Shown here: in pieces, positions 21,926 to 34,494 of the stretch
Numbering within the stretch: the stretch's first letter is position 1
Layout: each line of letters starts with the position of its first letter
Source: Bryoerythrophyllum caledonicum
Taxonomy: Eukaryota > Streptophyta > Bryopsida > Pottiales > Pottiaceae
Assembly: GCA_963971425.1 (NCBI GenBank)
Contig: OZ020517.1
Span: 2,978,501-3,042,500, forward strand
Length of the DNA: 64,000 nucleotides
Reading direction: 5' to 3'
Position numbers and translations under genes: made by a program
The notes under the pieces: model-generated
Databases searched by the model: none
What the model was told of the DNA's origin: nothing
The model's input: the letters and a program-made list of their open reading frames with translations, nothing else

Positions 21926-22090
21926 AAACCACAAAGTGGTGGTGGCACGAGCGTTTGTGCCATCAAAAGAGTAACAAGGAAGGAGGAAGGGGGGAGAAGG
22001 GAGGGGAGGAGAGAGAGAGGAGGAAAAGATGGAGAGGAGGGTGTGTTTCGCAATGTCAGGGCTTTAAAAGATAAAGTAAAAGGGGTAATT

Positions 22091-24318
22091 TTATGGGGGG
22101 TCTTGTGTATCGGGAAGGGCTTGGTTATTTTCAATTTTGCGTTTATGTAGAAGGATGGACATAGCATGTTGTATAGCAATGATGTTAATATTTTTGAAAG
22201 TGTTTGTAATTGTATCAATAGGAATTTTGAAGGTATCTTCTAGGATTTTTATAGATGAGATAAAGGTGGTGGCACGAGCGCCGGCTGTGATTACCATAAG
22301 GGGGTCTACTTTCCATCCGAGGACAGTGATGTCATCAATAAGGGGTTGGTATTTATTGATTTTGTTTTCGATTGTTTTTGGGGAGAATTTGTCATTACAG
22401 TATGTAAATTCGATGAATTGAATGGTGTAGTCTTGGCTTATGTGGTCGGGTGGGGGGTCATTGTATGGTAGGCCTCTAACGCAGAGTACGTCCGGTTTGA
22501 GTCGAGCATTGAAATGGCATTGTTTAGTTTCACATGTACATGGGAGTAGCCATGGTGGAACCGTATTTTCCTGTGGGTTGTTATTAAAGGTGTCGGCATT
22601 CATGAGGATAAAACATCTCGATTTGTTATGGGAGGTGATTAATTTACGGATTTCCCATGTTTGTATGGATCTTTGGCATTTTTATGCAATTTTTCACGTC
22701 CTTCTTTGGCTAGTTTATCTGTTTGTTCGTTTCCATAAAAATTGGCATGGGCTCCAACTTTGTGAAGAGTTGTCATTTGTGTTCGGTTTTGTAACATTTT
22801 GACCATGGACATTAATATAGTTTGGTCGGGGTGGCTATTGTAGAGGGTAGAGTGTGTTATTTGGGTGTTTAGTAGATAAAGTGCATTGATACAGTCAATG
22901 AATATATGCCTAGGTTCATTGCTGTATTTTATTGTTATGATTTGTAGTGTTTTGTGTATGGCCATAAGTTCTTATCTAATGATGTTTTGTAGTCCATGAA
23001 GTCTTTTGGCTAATTTAATTTCTTTCATAGGGTTGTATATGCCATTGCCAGCTTTTTCTTTGCGCCAGTTTCCCGGGCTGACTTGTTCAGGTGGTTTGAA
23101 GGAGCCATCGGTATAGTAGCTATGTGCCGGGTCAAATTTTGGTGAGGTTAGAGTTTGGTAGATTGGAAGGGGTGGAGGTATTACAAGGTAATCTAATGTA
23201 TTATTGATGTAGTTTAGTTTTGACCATTTTTTGCTACGGTTTACGGGGGTTTGTATAGTTGATGGTGGGGCCATTTTTGTGTACAGGCAGTGTATGTTTA
23301 GAGAATTTGCTATCGAGGTGAGTTCGGCAAGTTCTAGGGTGCCAAAGGTTTGATTTTGGTGGTGGACACATAGTATTTGTAATGTAGATGGTTCAATCTA
23401 GGGCTTTTTTAGCTCGGGTGGAATAGTAGGTTCTTCGTATGGAATTGAGTCTACTTCAATAGTGCAATGATATGGAAGTCTAGGAATGGGCTTGATTGTT
23501 GGTTAAAGTTTTGGTACCAATTTTTTTCCGGTGTAATAATGAGTGTAGATGTGTGGTGTGGGTCACTTTTGGCAGCAAGGCGGGCCTAGTGTAGTGCTTG
23601 TTGAGTTTCCTCCTCATTGTGAGAGTGAGCTGTACCATTACCGACCCATTTATAGTCAAAGGCCTTTCCTAAGGAGCCAAATATTTTATCTCTTTCAATG
23701 GGTGAGTAGAATTTTTTTAATTTGGTGGAACATGTGACGGGGGAAGAGAAGTATGATTGTTCGATGTTGAAGGATGAGATTAATGAGTCTAGAATGGGTG
23801 TGGGTATTGTGTATTGTGCACTTTTTGGGGGATTATTTTTTGGAATGCGGTATTTATATCTTTGGTATAGCAAAATTAGCTCGGTTTCCAATGGTTGGAT
23901 TGTTGGTTCGATGTTTGTAGGAGTTTGTAGTTTCAAATTCTATTGGTTCCATAGCTATTGGAGTTTAGTAGTGGGAATAGTGTGTAAATGCCGACCATTT
24001 TCTTCATGTAGATGGGGTAGATTGTTCTCTATTTTGATTGTGTTCGAGGATGTGAGAATGTCGTTTTCGGGGTTACATTCCATTGTATAGATGTTTAGGA
24101 GTGGAATGATTATGGATGGAGTTACGGATCTTGAGTCGTGTAATTGTTTTTGGGGGTGGTGGGCTTGAATGATTTCCAAGTAGAATTTATTTTTAATTTT
24201 TTGATAGTATTGTTTTAATTTTTCGGTGTTATATGTGGAGGTATTATTGTTGTGTCTTGGAAAGAGGTTTCTTTAAGGAAGCCATTTGTTGAATGTATTG
24301 TTGTTGTGTTGCCATTGG
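22091..24318 (-). pseudogene. LINE-C ORF2, C-terminal part: unknown domain, RNase H, CCHC region, restriction-like endonuclease
   Basis: Reading leftward on the minus strand: the unknown conserved domain (FSSPVTCSTKLKKFYSPIER then DKIFGSLGKAFDYKWVGNG, about 23,765-23,560), the linker VNRSKKWSKLNYINN, RNase H (SYYTDGSFKPPEQ; DCINALYLLNTQI; VGAHANFYGNEQTDKLAKEG), then the final endonuclease-like part (CTCETKQCHCNARLKPDVLC, QFIEFTYCNDKFSPKTIENK, VITAGARATTF). Frameshifts or stops break it near 22,640-22,690, 22,970, 23,280-23,580 and beyond 23,940. The segment carrying the CCHC motif is mostly deleted here, between HKNAKDPYKHG and MNADTFNN. No active product is possible. Confidence 0.85.
24304..24318. 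repeat. left target-site duplication of LINE-A
   Basis: TTGTGTTGCCATTGG is repeated exactly at 51,040-51,054. It is LINE-C ORF2 sequence (encoding QWQH on the minus strand), which proves that LINE-A inserted into LINE-C. Confidence 0.88.
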
Positions 24319-26621
24319 AAGATGGGGACGATGTCTAAGAGTAGCTAAGAGCTCCGTTTTTTCTGGTTAGGTGCACAAAGAAGTTAGTCTCTAGGAAGAG
24401 GTGTGAGTGCAACGAAGGTGACTGGATCCGTTGCATACCCCGCTCATAGCTTAGATCCGAGGCAATAGTGGGCTTTGAGAGTGGCGCTTGTGTTGGGAAG
24501 GGGTAGTGAAGGTTAGACCTAACTCTGGCATACGAACTTTGAGCGATCTAAACGTAGATCGGAGTGTGGGCTGACCTGAAAGCACTTGGACCCTGTGTTG
24601 GAATTCGATCTAAATTCTTAGAGCTCAAATTCGATATACAGGTGTAGAAATAGCTTGTATTGGTTGTAACGCCCTAAGCCCACTTAGGCTTCTTGTAACT
24701 GCTGCCCCGACCCAGAAACCACTTCACATACGATATGAAGTCCACACACAGACCCAAGATAGCAGTAGCTCACACAAGAGACCGTTTACCAGGACAAACG
24801 CGAGATCAACAGAGCGCACACAGCCATGAGAGAACACAAGATCTGGAGAGAGTAGCCAACCAACAGCGAGAACGAGATCAAACTTTGCAACAAACATTAG
24901 ACACAAAGGAGCACGCCATCAATACGAAACCAAGCAGCCAGCACTCCACCTCTGGAGTGCCCAGGCCCCAGGTACGATCTGACCTTACTTTATTTTATTT
25001 TATTTTTTGTTTGTTTATTAGTGTTTGATTTGTTTGCACATTACAGTACATCAGTGGTACAAAGAGATCTGCACAACACTTACACACTAGTAGCTACCTT
25101 GGACATCTTACATATCACCACACTCACACACACTACATGTAGAACACCACAAGATCACTATAACAACACGCACATAAAGCTCCACACTAGAATTCTAATA
25201 GAAAATCCTATTAAGGCCGTGTGTGTAGATCGCACGTGGAAGCGTTGGAAAATTTTCCCAGATCTGGATCTACCTACACATCAGCAACAAGGATATACGA
25301 CATCAGCATTGAAGCAAACGACTCCTTGACAAGAGTGCACAAGAACACGTCGGAGCGGCCAACAAACCCGCAACTCTATCCACATCACAACAAGACCTCA
25401 TAGCAAGGACACAACAACACCAGGAGGCAACAGAAACGAACAACACGAGGCGAAGAGCACCTTCAGGCTGGAGAACACTGCAACAAGGAGTAACCCGCAG
25501 CAAGAACACATCAGGGAGCAACCCACATCAACATTACAACAAGGCGAGACACAAGACAACGCACCTCTAAATAATCTACATCCACATCTTCGTTTTCCAC
25601 CTCCACAACTCCTTCTACTACTCTCTCCCCTGTCCCCACAGATCCCCTCTTCCTCCTCCCACATCGCACACCCCCCTCTCACCCCCACCCACCTCACTTC
25701 ACACCCCACCCTAACTCCCCCCTTGCCCTCCCACCTCGCCCCTCCCTGCCCTCTCCTCGGCTCACCCGTGCTTCCCACTCCTTGCCCCCCCTCCCGGCCC
25801 TCTTCCTTGCCGCCCTCCTCTTCCCTGCTCACCCCCCCTCCAACCCCACCCCCACCACCCTCTGCCCTCCCCTACTCCTCCAACAATCCACGACCAATCT
25901 CCTTCCCCGAGCTGCCTCTCTCCCTCGCAATATAGACTCTCTTCCTCCCGGTACAGACTCTCTCCCTCGCAGTACAGATTCTCTCCCAACTGCCTCTCTC
26001 CCTCGTAGTATAGACTCTCTCCCTCGCAATACAGATTCTCTCCCTCGCAATATAGAAACTCCCCCTCCCTGACTTGGAACCCCCCCTCCCCGATCTGAAA
26101 TTCTTCCTCCGCGAATTCTGATCCCCCCTCCCCAAACTCTGGCCCTCCCTTCCCGAACCCTAAACCCCCTGCTCCAGAACCCGTTCGCGAGTAAGCCCTC
26201 GCCCGTAGACTATAACCCTCCGACTCCCAGTATAGAACCTAAACCCCCGCCCCCTCAACACAAACAGCCCGCAGCGACCTCCCCATGCGCAGTGACCTTC
26301 CCCTCTCTAGACCCCGACCTTCCCTACGACCTTAGAAAGGAGAATAACGACCTACCAAGCCCCCCCTGCGACCCTAGAAAAGAGACTAACGACCTTCGTA
26401 GCCCATCCAACGACCTCCCCATAAGCCTTAGCGACCCCCCAACCAACCCCAGAGACCCACCAAATACACATAGCGACCTACCAACCACTAGGAAAGACCC
26501 CCCTGCCCCACACAACGACCTCCCCTCCTCCCACAGCGACCTCCTTTTCCCCCACAACTTAGTTTTAGTCACATTCAGGCACATGGGAAGCATCAAAAGA
26601 CTCCTCAACTTCAAAGAGAAG
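24319..26621 (+). promoter_or_regulatory. LINE-A 5' leader, C-rich in its second half
   Basis: This untranslated leader precedes ORF1 and is likely to contain an internal promoter, as expected for a 5'-complete LINE; no specific promoter motif was identified. From about 25,600 the sense strand becomes strongly C-rich, with few G. It holds two repeat-coding blocks: a 21-bp tandem repeat at 25,915-26,062 and DLP-rich codons at 26,292-26,560 (separate entries). A CAGATCT-type motif recurs in the leaders of all three LINEs. Confidence 0.55.
25915..26062 (+). repeat. 21-bp tandem repeat encoding a DSLPRxT heptad
   Basis: Units resembling CTCTCCCTCGCAATACAGATT recur about six or seven times. One open frame reads them as SIDSLPRNTDSLPRNI, a seven-residue repeat. 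LINE-C has an analogous but different 63-bp repeat encoding CDLPFQDSD in its leader, which suggests that DLP/SLP repeats are a recurring property of this region. Confidence 0.65.
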
Positions 26622-28148
26622 ATGGACGAAGACACAATGGTGGTGGAGAAGATACCAAGGCAAACCGAAGAAACCTCAACCACAAGCAAGAGAATGAAGA
26701 ACGTAATGATAGAAGAAAACCCGTCGCACATCATCCAACCGATGTGCATTAATTTCAAGTTTTGGATGGGGTATCCCACCATGGAGGCTATTGCAATTGA
26801 AGAATGACTTCAAGAGCTTTATAGTGGAGAAACCGCCGAGGACATGATAACAAAAGGATTGAAGGTGGAAGAGGCGGAGGAGGCAAGCGTGGCAAAGGTG
26901 GCTTTTCCTCACATCCTGCAACTACTCTATCCAAGCACAAGAAATGGAGTGGAGGGACTACATTACAACATCACCCAACTCCCCTTCGACATCACCATCA
27001 ACACTTCCACAGGGTTTGGCTCTCGATTTTCACATTGCAATTCACTTTGAACCCCCTTCCTCCCAACTCATGCATGATGAAATCAAGATAATGGTCATAA
27101 AAAGACTAGAAGTAATGGGTATAGAACTTGGCAATAATCTCATAGACCCCATTTCAATCCAATCCTTGAGTGTCAAAAATGCGGGAAAGAAGGGTGTATA
27201 GGCGGGAATAATCAAACTACACTTACTAAAACCCGAAATTGATGGTATCATGATGCTTAAGGGGCTTAGACTCTTCATCCTTAAGCTAGACGGTCACAAC
27301 ATCATTGGAAAGGTTTGTAAGAGTTACCAAAACATTGCTAGGCATTCTAACGTCTCTGTCAAAGTGAAGAGTGACAATTTGAAGGGTATTTCGGCCAACA
27401 CTCTTTTCAAGGATGTTGTCTTAAATAGTTTTTGAAAGGGGCAAAAGTTTGAGATTACCGGAGTCCAGAAGAGCATTGATGACACCCATGCATTCATCAT
27501 AACCACCACACCACAACAAGCGAAGAAGATACAACTACATCAAGTCACCACACACCACGAGGTCATACAAGCTAAGCACATCACCGGAGGGAAGATATCA
27601 CAAGAGACTAAGGCAAAAAGGATGCCTTAACCCTAACCCTCTCTCCTCAACCTATCTTAATGAGTGTTTATGATACAAGTGATGCCATTCGCAAGATTAT
27701 TGGTGATACTAACACTAGATCAATTTGGTTCCACAAAGAATGTGGAACTAGGCATAATGGAAGTGCTAACGTACATTGTGCTATCCCAATTGTTTACAAG
27801 CAATTTGTAAACAAAACCTGTGCCGTGGGAGGATACCTTGTAGAGTTTGCACGACACCGGAGGAATCTAGAAGGAACGGAACCCCCCTCCGAAGCGCAAG
27901 TGAAGGCATTCGGGTTTGATGACGTCAACGCCGCCATGGTCAACACGGTGGAGACCTTCAAGACACAAGAACCCTCATCCAACATCTCTAAGCAAGATGT
28001 GTTGAAGATCGTGGAGTCGGTCATAGAAGAAAGTAACAAGAAGATGAAAAAGGAGACACGTGAATATGCCGATAAAAAACATGAAGAATTGAAGACTCAA
28101 ATGATGAACATCCAACAAGCAATGAGCGCCGCACTTGCTTCAATGTAA
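26292..28148 (+). pseudogene. LINE-A ORF1 with N-terminal DLP-repeat extension
   Basis: An open frame from 26,292 runs through DLP/DPP-type repeats (NDLPSSHSDL, NPRDPPNTHSDLPTT) into the conserved ORF1 start near 26,622 (MDEDTMVVEKIPRQ). ORF1 continues as INFKFWMGYPTMEAIAIEE, a stop at about 26,805, LQELYSGETAEDMITKGLKV, a frameshift near 27,000, RRM-like strands around KLHLLKPEIDGI and LRLFILKLDGHNIIGKVCKS, stops near 27,199 and 27,433, then SIWFHKECGTRHNGSANVHC and a charged C-terminal helix (VIEESNKKMKKETREYADKK) likely to form a coiled coil. Such ORF1 proteins usually bind element RNA. The family is recognised only by comparison among the three copies; a two-RRM-like fold is a guess. Confidence 0.75.
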
Positions 28149-28850
28149 GCCATCACGGGAAGTATGGCTACACCTATGATTGAAGACAAGCCGCCAAACT
28201 TGTAGACTTCAAAGACCACAAGGTAACTACCATTGACCATACAATATACCAAATACATACACTCAAGGCTAGTATAGATTACGGATACTATACTGATACA
28301 TTATATGTAGTAGTGTGCAAACATACACCCGTATATGGAGCGTATAAATACTATATTACATTTTATACTCAATACAAATACATCATCCTATACAAAGGAG
28401 AATATATATACACATACTCGAATACATATACTAATACAACTACCAAAATACATACAAATACAAACTCTCAAAACATACATACAAATACATGTACACACAC
28501 AAATAATGATACTACCTACAATATACACACAGACATAAACATAAACACAACATCCACCACATACGAAAAAAGATGCAAAAATACAAGCCAATATATATAC
28601 ATTAAGACTAACACAAACCAAGATGCACAAACAAACACCAAACTAATTAACAAAAACAACATACAAAACAATAAACCAAAACAAAACAACAAACCTAAGA
28701 AAATCAATCCAAGGGAAACCCACACAAAAGAAAGAAAATATAACACTCACATCCTTCAACACAAAGATAAAATCAAAAACAAAACAAAAAAATATATTAG
28801 ACAAACAAAATTGAAAAAAACATATAACCATTAAACATAATAACAAACCA
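28149..28850 (+). repeat. LINE-A spacer between ORF1 and ORF2, ACATA/CA-rich
   Basis: A biased tract rich in ACATAC, ACACAA and AATACA motifs separates the two ORFs. It opens a long low-complexity frame (Thr/Asn/Tyr/Lys) in a different phase from ORF2, which I regard as an artefact of composition. Equivalent CA/TA-rich spacers occur in LINE-B (44,130-46,030) and LINE-C (55,200-56,160). Confidence 0.65.
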
Positions 28851-28862
28851 CCACATTATAAA

Positions 28863-28910
28863 CTACTACTAATACTTGGAGGAGACATAGAAACCAACCA
28901 AGGACCTATG
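28863..28910 (+). other. 2A-like motif at the ORF2 N-terminus of LINE-A
   Basis: The ORF2 frame reads LLLILGGDIETNQGPMPNV. The canonical 2A ribosome-skipping motif is D-x-E-x-N-P-G-P; here Pro is replaced by Gln (NQGP). LINE-B has GDVETNPGL and LINE-C GDIKTNLGS at the same place, so each copy differs from the motif at a different position, consistent with decay from an ancestral 2A. Confidence 0.7.
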
Positions 28911-31900
28911 CCAAACGTACTAAAAAGACACCCAACACAAGACAAAAAAAATGCCAAAATATATTTCATACCAAATACAATAAAATTACAACTGGAATAT
29001 AGACATATTGCCCAATCATTTGCACCTTTACTAAAATCCACACATACACTACACCTATTATACACCAACACACAACCACACATTATCCAATATATACAAC
29101 AACAAAATGAATACCCCTCACCACATATTCTATATGCCATAGTAACTACAATCCACCCACACATAGACGAATGTAACCTCCTATTAAACCAACAAAGCCC
29201 AAATATAACTCAATGGACTAATGCACTACTAAACTCCCTTGCTAACCTACAAAACCCTCCCGAAAGACACATCAACACCCCACACCCTTATATATCATTC
29301 ATTGAAAATAACCAAAATATTATAAAACACAAAACATCAATACATAAAGAACTATATGATTTTATACACAATCATCGTATACCACTATCACAAGATACTA
29401 TAAAACAAAAATTTCCATACCTTCCCAACAATCTAATTACTAAATCACTAAAATGTCTCGAACAAATACCAGAATATACCCACCGACCTCCCCCACCCCC
29501 TTACCTACTTCCACAAAACCAAAACAATAATCCAAACCAAGAAAATACATATATAATCACATGGAATGCCTCCTCTCTAAACACCGCCCTTCCTAGCTTA
29601 CAAACTTTGGTCACACATACAAACACACCGCCAGCCATTATAGCTATACAAGAAACAAAACTAATCGCCACAAAATCCACAAAATATATACAAAATCTAT
29701 TTCAAGACTATAAACTCATTTTCAACAATACACATGCACTTACAAGATGTATTCAACAATGAAAACCATACACACCGGGCCGCGGTGGTCTCCTTACACT
29801 AATACATAAAAAATATGCTTTCCCGGGCAACATCAAAAAAATCCCCACCCCAATGCGCATATCTTCTTACCTTCAAATAATCAAGATCACTAATTATCCA
29901 CTACAACCATGGCTAGTTCTTCACATGTATATGCCATCTCGCCCCGAAGATACTAGATTTATTAATGACATACAAAACACTATTACATCCCAAATAAATA
30001 ACAACCCTAACCACGCATATATACTATGCGGAGACTTCAATAGAGACATAGCATTAATTGGACGCCAAGATGGAAACCATAACACCCCTCCCCAAACCAT
30101 AGACCACCAATGGCGCCACTTCACAAAAAACTTAAACCTTTCTTACATAAAAACCGATACACAATTTTCTAGACAAGGTGGCTATAATTATAGCGATTGG
30201 AGTCTAATAGATGGATTTTATATAAATACCAACAACAATACACAATACACCTCTACAACAAACAAAGATGTTATTCTCAACTCGGACCACTCATCTATAC
30301 ATTCACACATCCCAAATAACACCTTAATTAATAGAACCCCGACAATTCTAAAAAATGACACAATACGCATACTCAACTCCATTCCAAAAGGCAACTTAGA
30401 AGAATTCAACATAAAATTCTTTGAAGAACAATCCATGCCAATAGACTCCCTCATAAATACTCTTGAAAACAACAATCAACTATCACATGTACAATGGCAA
30501 GAAACATGCCAAATCCTAGATACACTCATCAATAAAATCTCCAACACACTAGAACAAACTTGTAGAGCCCACCCAATACCCCAAATGACAAACAGAACAT
30601 CTCAACAAGGAGGCTATCTACCCCGCAAACTCTCTAAAACTTGGAAACAACATCTTACTACATACCATGTTATACGAAAAACTATAAGAATTGTAAAAAA
30701 TAATTCTCAATGGCGTAACCACCCCATATGCAATGAACTACTAACTCTACAACATACCCAAATTCCCACCCCACAGCCCCGAGATATGCCCAATGATACA
30801 TGGATAAAAGATATCGCACTAATTGCAAAAAATGCTAACATACAAGCCAGAAAAATAACCTCAAAACACACCAAAGATAACATTTAAAAAGCCATCTCAA
30901 AATATAGACAATAATACGAAATCCCCTAAGAAAACTAACAAAAAAGTCTTTAAGAACCTAGAATCTCCACCACTAGATTGTATCACAGACCAACATAATA
31001 ATATTTTAACTAGCCCCGAAGACATTGCAAATGAAATATTCAATCAACAAACAAAAAACAATAGACCCACAGTAACAACATGTAATTACCCACCACAACA
31101 TTCAATTGAATGTACATGTGTTGTACCCCAATAGCCATGGCATGACCTTGATGGATTTACCTTAGACAAACGAGGTGAACCAGAAAACCCACTACATACG
31201 TACTTCAATAGGGCCACATACGACACATGTCTTAAAAACTTGGGCAACAACAAAGCTCCAGGTCCATATCGTATACAAAACTCAATACTCAAAAATATGC
31301 CTCCAAGATTTCACAAACTCCTATTCTTTTTCTTTTCCCACTGTTACAAACAAAAACAGATACCAGCTTTGTAGAAATCAAGTGCAACAATTTTAATTTA
31401 CAAGATAGGCGACCCGTCCATACTATCCAACCATAGACCAACTACATTAGCGAATACAATATACAAATTCTTCACTAGTACACTTACCTACATCCTATCC
31501 TCATACGGCGAAAAATTTAAAATCCTACATGATAGCCAAGAAGGCTTCAGAGCAGAAAGAAGTACCGCTAGACAAATACAAACTATAATAGCCGCACTAG
31601 AAGACGCAAGGTTTACAAACCAAGATATATACATACTATACGTTGACTTCAAAAATGCCTTTGGCTCAATCGATCATGCTAGACTATTAGCAACAATGAC
31701 GGATCTTGGATTCCCAAAAGATGCAACTACACTTGTTGGAAACATCTACTCCGAATCATCCACTTACTATACTGGAGAAACACTTCGGAAAAACAAAACC
31801 TATACCCATTCAAAGAAGAACTATACAAGGAGATATCCTTAGCCCATATCTATTTATTATATTCTTAGAACCACTACTTAGATGGCTTGAACGAGGGAAT

Positions 31901-33830
31901 AATGGATACACCTTTGGCACATCACAAACCATCATAAACTTTGCAGCATACGTTGATGACCTCGCCGTCATAACTAGCGAAATTAAATCTATTCAAATAC
32001 AACTCAATAAAATTAATAGATACTGCAAATGGACCGGTATGGACGTAGGCGTCCCAAAATGTGCCGCTACTGGATGCCCAAACAAATCCAAATTAAACCC
32101 TGCCACTTTCAAAGCCCTAATGCAAGCTTCTAACATCAATTACCACAATCAACCAATCCCTATACTACATCAAAATGAACCATACATATACCTAGGTACA
32201 AATCTAGTCCCCTCACTAAAATGGAAAATTCAAATTCACACTACAACCACAAAACTCATCAAACAATGCAAAGAATTAACATTGTGCCCGGCCACCATGA
32301 AACAAAAAATAAAAATGGTTGATACCGTAATACGCCCAGAAGTAGCATATAGCTTCTACAGTGTACCATACTTTATGCCAGCTATCAAAAAACTTGACCA
32401 GAAGATAATAGCCATACAAAAAACTATATGTGGACTACCAAAATGTATGTCAAATGCGATAACCCAACTCCTACATAATCTATTTGGGCTAGAAGCCTTT
32501 GCTCTCAAAAACGCATATCTCCGATGTATAGGTGAACAATTACAAAATGCTCTAAATGACAAAGGTAGACTTGGAAAAATATATAATGGATTAACTCATT
32601 ATGTCCTTGCCCAATACGGTGGTGCCGAAAACATACCTAGAATCAAAAAAATTGATTGTATAAGATCACCAATCACACAAACATTCTTCCTATTAAAACA
32701 CATAGCTAAAGCCCACCTTAAAAGCACGCTCCCAAATTTCCTCATTGATCCTACATCACTAGAAATAATATGGCGCCAAGAAACACTAAACCACAACACA
32801 CTCAATGACCAACTCTCTCAAAAGCTGCTACAAAAACTCCTATCAAAAAACATTTTTGAACTAAAACAAATTACTTTACCTAACGGCACACACATTATGA
32901 ACAATGAGGACTTGAAAAACTACCACTTCACCCCATCTTAATTATTAAAAAGTGGTACCACTTCACCCCATCTTAATTATTAAAAAGTGCTCTAAATGTT
33001 GCCAAACAACTATTTTGCCGCCCCACATGCTCCATTACATGCAATACCCCTTGTAACGTACACTCATATTCCTATATACTTCAAGATTCATTCACTACCA
33101 TCAACAATAACATTACTCCAAGGAATATCCCCCCACCAATCAATCCCCCTAACCCTCCACATCCACACCATCCCCGCCCCCCAACACACATCCCCAAAAA
33201 CCCTACCACATATCCCATTAACAACATCACACACCACAAACATATCCAACGCACAGACACAAATAATATACAAAATAACCACACAAAATACTTATGCCAA
33301 TGGCAACACAACAATAGTACATACAATAAATGGCTTCCCCAAAGAGACCTCTTTCCACGTCATGACACCAATACCTCCACACATAACACCGAAAAATTAA
33401 TACAATACTACCAAAAAATTCAAAACAAAATTTACTCAGAAATCATCCTAGTCCACCACCCTCAAGAATATTTCTCTGACCCAAGATCCGTAACACCACC
33501 CATAGTTATTCCACTCTTAAACATTTATACAACAGAATGTTATCCAGAAAATGATATCCTTACAGTCTCAAACACAATTAAAATAGATAATGATCAAGCA
33601 CATCTATATGAAGAAAATGGCCGACATTTGCACACTATTCCCACTACTTGACCCCAATGGTTATGGAATCAATACAATACAAAACTACAAACTCCCACAA
33701 ACATAGAACCATCAATTCAACCCTTTGAAACCGAATTAATTTGGCTATACCAAAGATATAAATACCGAATCCCAAAAACTGGAACGATACCCACACCCAT
33801 CTTAAATCCACTAATATCAACCTTTAACAT

Positions 33831-34240
33831 TGAACAATCATACTTTTCTTCAGCGGTCACATGCTCAACCAAACTAAAAAAATTCTACTCACCTATTGAA
33901 AGAGATAAAATATTCGGCTCAATGGGAAAGGCCTTTGACTACAAATGGATAGGTAATGGTATAGCCCACCCCCACAATGAGAAGGAAATGGAACAAGTAA
34001 TACACTGGGCACGACTTGCCGCCAAACATGACTTGTACAACACAAATACAATCATCATCGCACCAAACCACAAGTGGTACCAAAACAACAACCAACACTT
34101 AAACCCATTTCCTGATTCTCATATTCTTGCATTATTTGAAGCAGATTCAATACCATACGAAGAACCTACAATTCCACCCGAGTTAAAAAAATTCCGAATT
34201 GAACCATCCACATTTCAAATAATATGTGTCCACCATCAAA
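33831..34240 (+). other. conserved unrecognised domain between RT and RNase H (LINE-A copy)
   Basis: The segment SYFSSAVTCSTKLKKFYSPI then ERDKIFGSMGKAFDYKWIGN, AHPHNEKEMEQVIHWARLAA, NTIIIAPNHKWYQNN and FPDSHILALFEADSIPYEEP is strongly conserved in all three LINEs. It lies between the RT thumb/linker and RNase H. It does not match RT, RNase H or either endonuclease. An acidic/Rossmann-like methyltransferase remnant is one possible reading but is not shown by a clear motif. Confidence 0.7.
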
Positions 34241-34482
34241 ATCAAACCATCGGTACCATAGAACAACTGGCAGAACTCACCTCCATAACACACAATTTAA
34301 ACATACACCAATTACACACACGAATGATCCCACCCACACCTATACAAACCCCCGTTAACCGAAGTAAAAAATGGTCAAAACTAAACTACGTCAACAATAC
34401 ATCAAACTATCTTTTCACACCGCCCCCCCTCCCAAGTTATCCAACTCATACCACCCCGAAATTTAACCCCGCACATAGTTAT

Positions 34483-34494
34483 TATACCGATGGA
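34483..34494. repeat. left target-site duplication of LINE-B
   Basis: TATACCGATGGA is repeated exactly at 49,328-49,339. It encodes YTDG, the first catalytic motif of LINE-A's RNase H. The final A could equally belong to the GAA tail, so the duplication is 11 or 12 bp. Confidence 0.88.

Larger units (their letters stand above)
28851..34494 (+). pseudogene. LINE-A ORF2, N-terminal part: APE endonuclease, reverse transcriptase, unknown domain, start of RNase H
   Basis: Domains in order are: the 2A-like motif; APE-type endonuclease with TWNASSLN (about 29,556), IQETKL (29,643), CGDFNRDIALIG (about 30,030), SLIDGFYI (30,205) and LNSDHSSIHSH (30,277); reverse transcriptase with HDSQEGFRAE, ILYVDFKNAFGSIDHARL (motif A, about 31,635) and AAYVDDLAVIT (motif C, about 31,950); a CQWQHNN... 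linker; the unknown domain IERDKIFGSMGKAFDYKWIG (33,898-33,955) followed by AHPHN; and RNase H up to SYYTDG, where LINE-B is inserted. Stops at 29,761, 30,885 and nearby, plus frameshifts near 31,700 and 33,000-33,900, make it a pseudogene. The EN, RT and RNase H catalytic motifs are still readable. Confidence 0.88.

Noticed and set aside
25398-26135. Gly/Arg/Glu-rich and Pro/Ser-rich frames on both strands around 25.4-26.1 kb
   Set aside because: They follow from the C-rich LINE-A leader. Only the plus-strand DLP/SLP pattern has any support from another copy, and it is treated as a finding, not as a gene.
24319-26621. LTR retrotransposon with the 237-bp or 21-bp repeats as LTR parts
   Set aside because: No long terminal repeats, no protease/integrase domains and no primer-binding site; TSDs of 11-16 bp and hairpin/microsatellite 3' ends indicate target-primed non-LTR insertion.
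28313-28834. A 173-residue Thr/Asn/Lys-rich frame
   Set aside because: It lies in the ACATA-rich spacer, in a different phase from ORF2, with no conservation in LINE-B or LINE-C.
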